A DNA stretch of 64,000 nt. It comes from Diphasiastrum complanatum. Lineage: Eukaryota; Streptophyta; Lycopodiopsida; Lycopodiales; Lycopodiaceae. The stretch spans positions 42,062,927-42,126,926 of the forward strand of contig CM055101.1 in NCBI GenBank assembly GCA_029204225.1. Reading direction: 5' to 3'. Positions 62,792 through 64,000 of the stretch are shown here, piece after piece. Under the pieces are notes generated by a model. It worked only from the letters and a program-made list of their open reading frames with translations, was not told the DNA's origin and made no database searches. How positions within the stretch are numbered: the stretch's first letter is position 1; each line of letters begins with the position of its first letter. Position numbers and translations under genes: made by a program.

Positions 62792-64000
62792 TCCAAAAAA
62801 AAGCTCGAGAAGGTAGAACTGCATCAGCAACAGGAAGCCAATAAGGAAACTGGAAAAGAGATGGACACTCATCGCGAATAGCCGCATGATACACGTAACC
62901 ATCAACCATATGTGCAAGGTGCCCCAAGAAAAGATAGCAGCATCGGAAGACTAGCACCAAGGAGATCATCCTGACAAAGGAGAGCTTAAAATGGAGAAAT
63001 ATGCACAAGCCCAAGGTATCCTTAGGGCCCATGAATGAGCAGTAGCAATGGCATACGGTACCCTCAAGGCCCATATCACGAGAAGAGCAGCATGCCAAAA
63101 GCTTCAGAAGGTCCAAGAAATCAATGCATCATCTAAAAAGACATGATGCATGAAAATAGTAGCAACAAATCTAGAAATAGTAGAGGCCCCAACTGACAAT
63201 ACAGCTGAAAAACTCATCCAGAAAGGCCTCATATGGACATACCAATCCATCATAGGATACACCAAAAACGGATGGAGAATCGGATGACCCATCGGAACTG
63301 GCCGCAAGTGTAATCCCAAAGTACACACCAGGCGCACAAGTGAGGAATAGAAGAAATGCACTGGAACGAGGAACAGGTTCCGCAACATTAGTAGCAAGCA
63401 TCGGAGCAATATGCACGTGTAGCTGGGAATGAGTATCAAAGCACATATGAGCAACACTGAAGTATATGGCGGCAACATCTCCAAAAACTATCCAAGCAAC
63501 AGGATATGCCAAGCCTGACAATGAGCAACAATCCAAGGAACAGATAGAGAGCCACATGCATAATCATAGAGATATCCGCACCATAGGCGATCAGTAATAT
63601 GGAAAAACCAGCACCAATCAACAGGTCCAAATGAAAACCAAGCTATATGTAATAACCAGGAATGCCATATATCCATAGCTGAAAATGAAGCAGTAGTGTA
63701 AGCAATAGGTCCAAATGAAATCCAAGCGATACGTAATAACCAGGAATGCCAAATATCAAGAGGTAAAAAGGAATCAGTCGCATGAACCCAAAAGTGTATA
63801 CCATCGGCATGGATTGCAGCAAACCTATATGTAGAAACACCAGGAGACGGAAGGATGTCCGTGTACTCATCTAGAAAGATCCCAGCATATAAATACCCTA
63901 GATAAGTAATAGTGACCATCTGGCAAATATCCTCGGATGAAAAATGTGTAACAGTAAGGGCCAAAGGCGCATGAATCATGTCAGGAACTGTAGAAATATC
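62792..64000 (-). other. Sequence where integrase core is expected; unidentified open frames
   Basis: Long minus-strand frames exist (63979-63488, 63557-63171, 63484-63104) but none shows a D-D-E core, RNase H or RT. The first contains two near-copies of DIWHSWLLRIAWISFGP about 35 residues apart, matching a DNA duplication (63640-63680 and 63695-63760). High Trp/Ile/Phe content suggests non-coding sequence or a wrong frame. Confidence 0.4.

Noticed and set aside
62221-62796. Hydrophobic 191-codon minus-strand ORF
   Set aside because: It is an out-of-frame shadow of the integrase C-terminus/chromodomain frame.

Overview
The window is nuclear DNA of a land plant with a large, transposon-packed genome. 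The evidence is TG...CA LTR retrotransposons of the Ty1/copia and Ty3/gypsy superfamilies with plant-type primer-binding sites, CACTA and hAT transposons, CCCTAAA-like repeats, and one host gene for a plant-type mitochondrial ribosomal protein uS5 with kilobase-scale introns. Fern, lycophyte, bryophyte and gymnosperm genomes all fit; the sequence does not decide. Almost all transposon genes are broken. In-frame stops are strikingly often TAG where a CAG Gln codon is plausible, as expected from decay of CHG-methylated DNA.

Layout. 1-4.7 kb: decayed CACTA element on the minus strand, with a SET-domain fragment between its N-terminal domain and its transposase. 6.7-9.4 kb: one or two unidentified degenerate genes on the plus strand. 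9.4-15.4 kb: the most unusual part. A minus-strand gene with a DUF7869 (RNase H-like, transposase-like) domain is divergent from a plus-strand, intron-containing gene that reads as a ParB-like domain followed by an N6/N4-type DNA methyltransferase. A cluster of palindromic CCTATGnTnAGCATAGG motifs lies between them. I infer a two-gene mobile element carrying a bacterial-type DNA-modification gene.

16-45 kb: retrotransposons. A gypsy RT relic; a truncated gypsy LTR; an internally deleted copia element (18.8-21.2 kb); a minus-strand gypsy with an extra coiled-coil ORF after integrase (21.2-27.0 kb); a ~63-bp minisatellite holding a TRIM-like element (TSD GATCT), one LTR of which is split by a gag-only LARD element (TSD GTATG); a gypsy LTR, leader and gag joined to copia and gypsy relics; and a second LARD copy. 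45-52.4 kb: copia pol relics on both strands. 52.9-59.6 kb: seven exons of the host uS5m gene, with a MITE-like element and a hAT relic in intron 2. 61.9-64 kb: 3' end of a minus-strand chromovirus with integrase C-terminus and chromodomain, probably inside the last intron of uS5m.

Very long (GA/CT)n tracts recur. Three of them sit at the same place in the LARD LTRs, in the part predicted to be transcribed. Translation frames were read by eye; intron boundaries are predictions.
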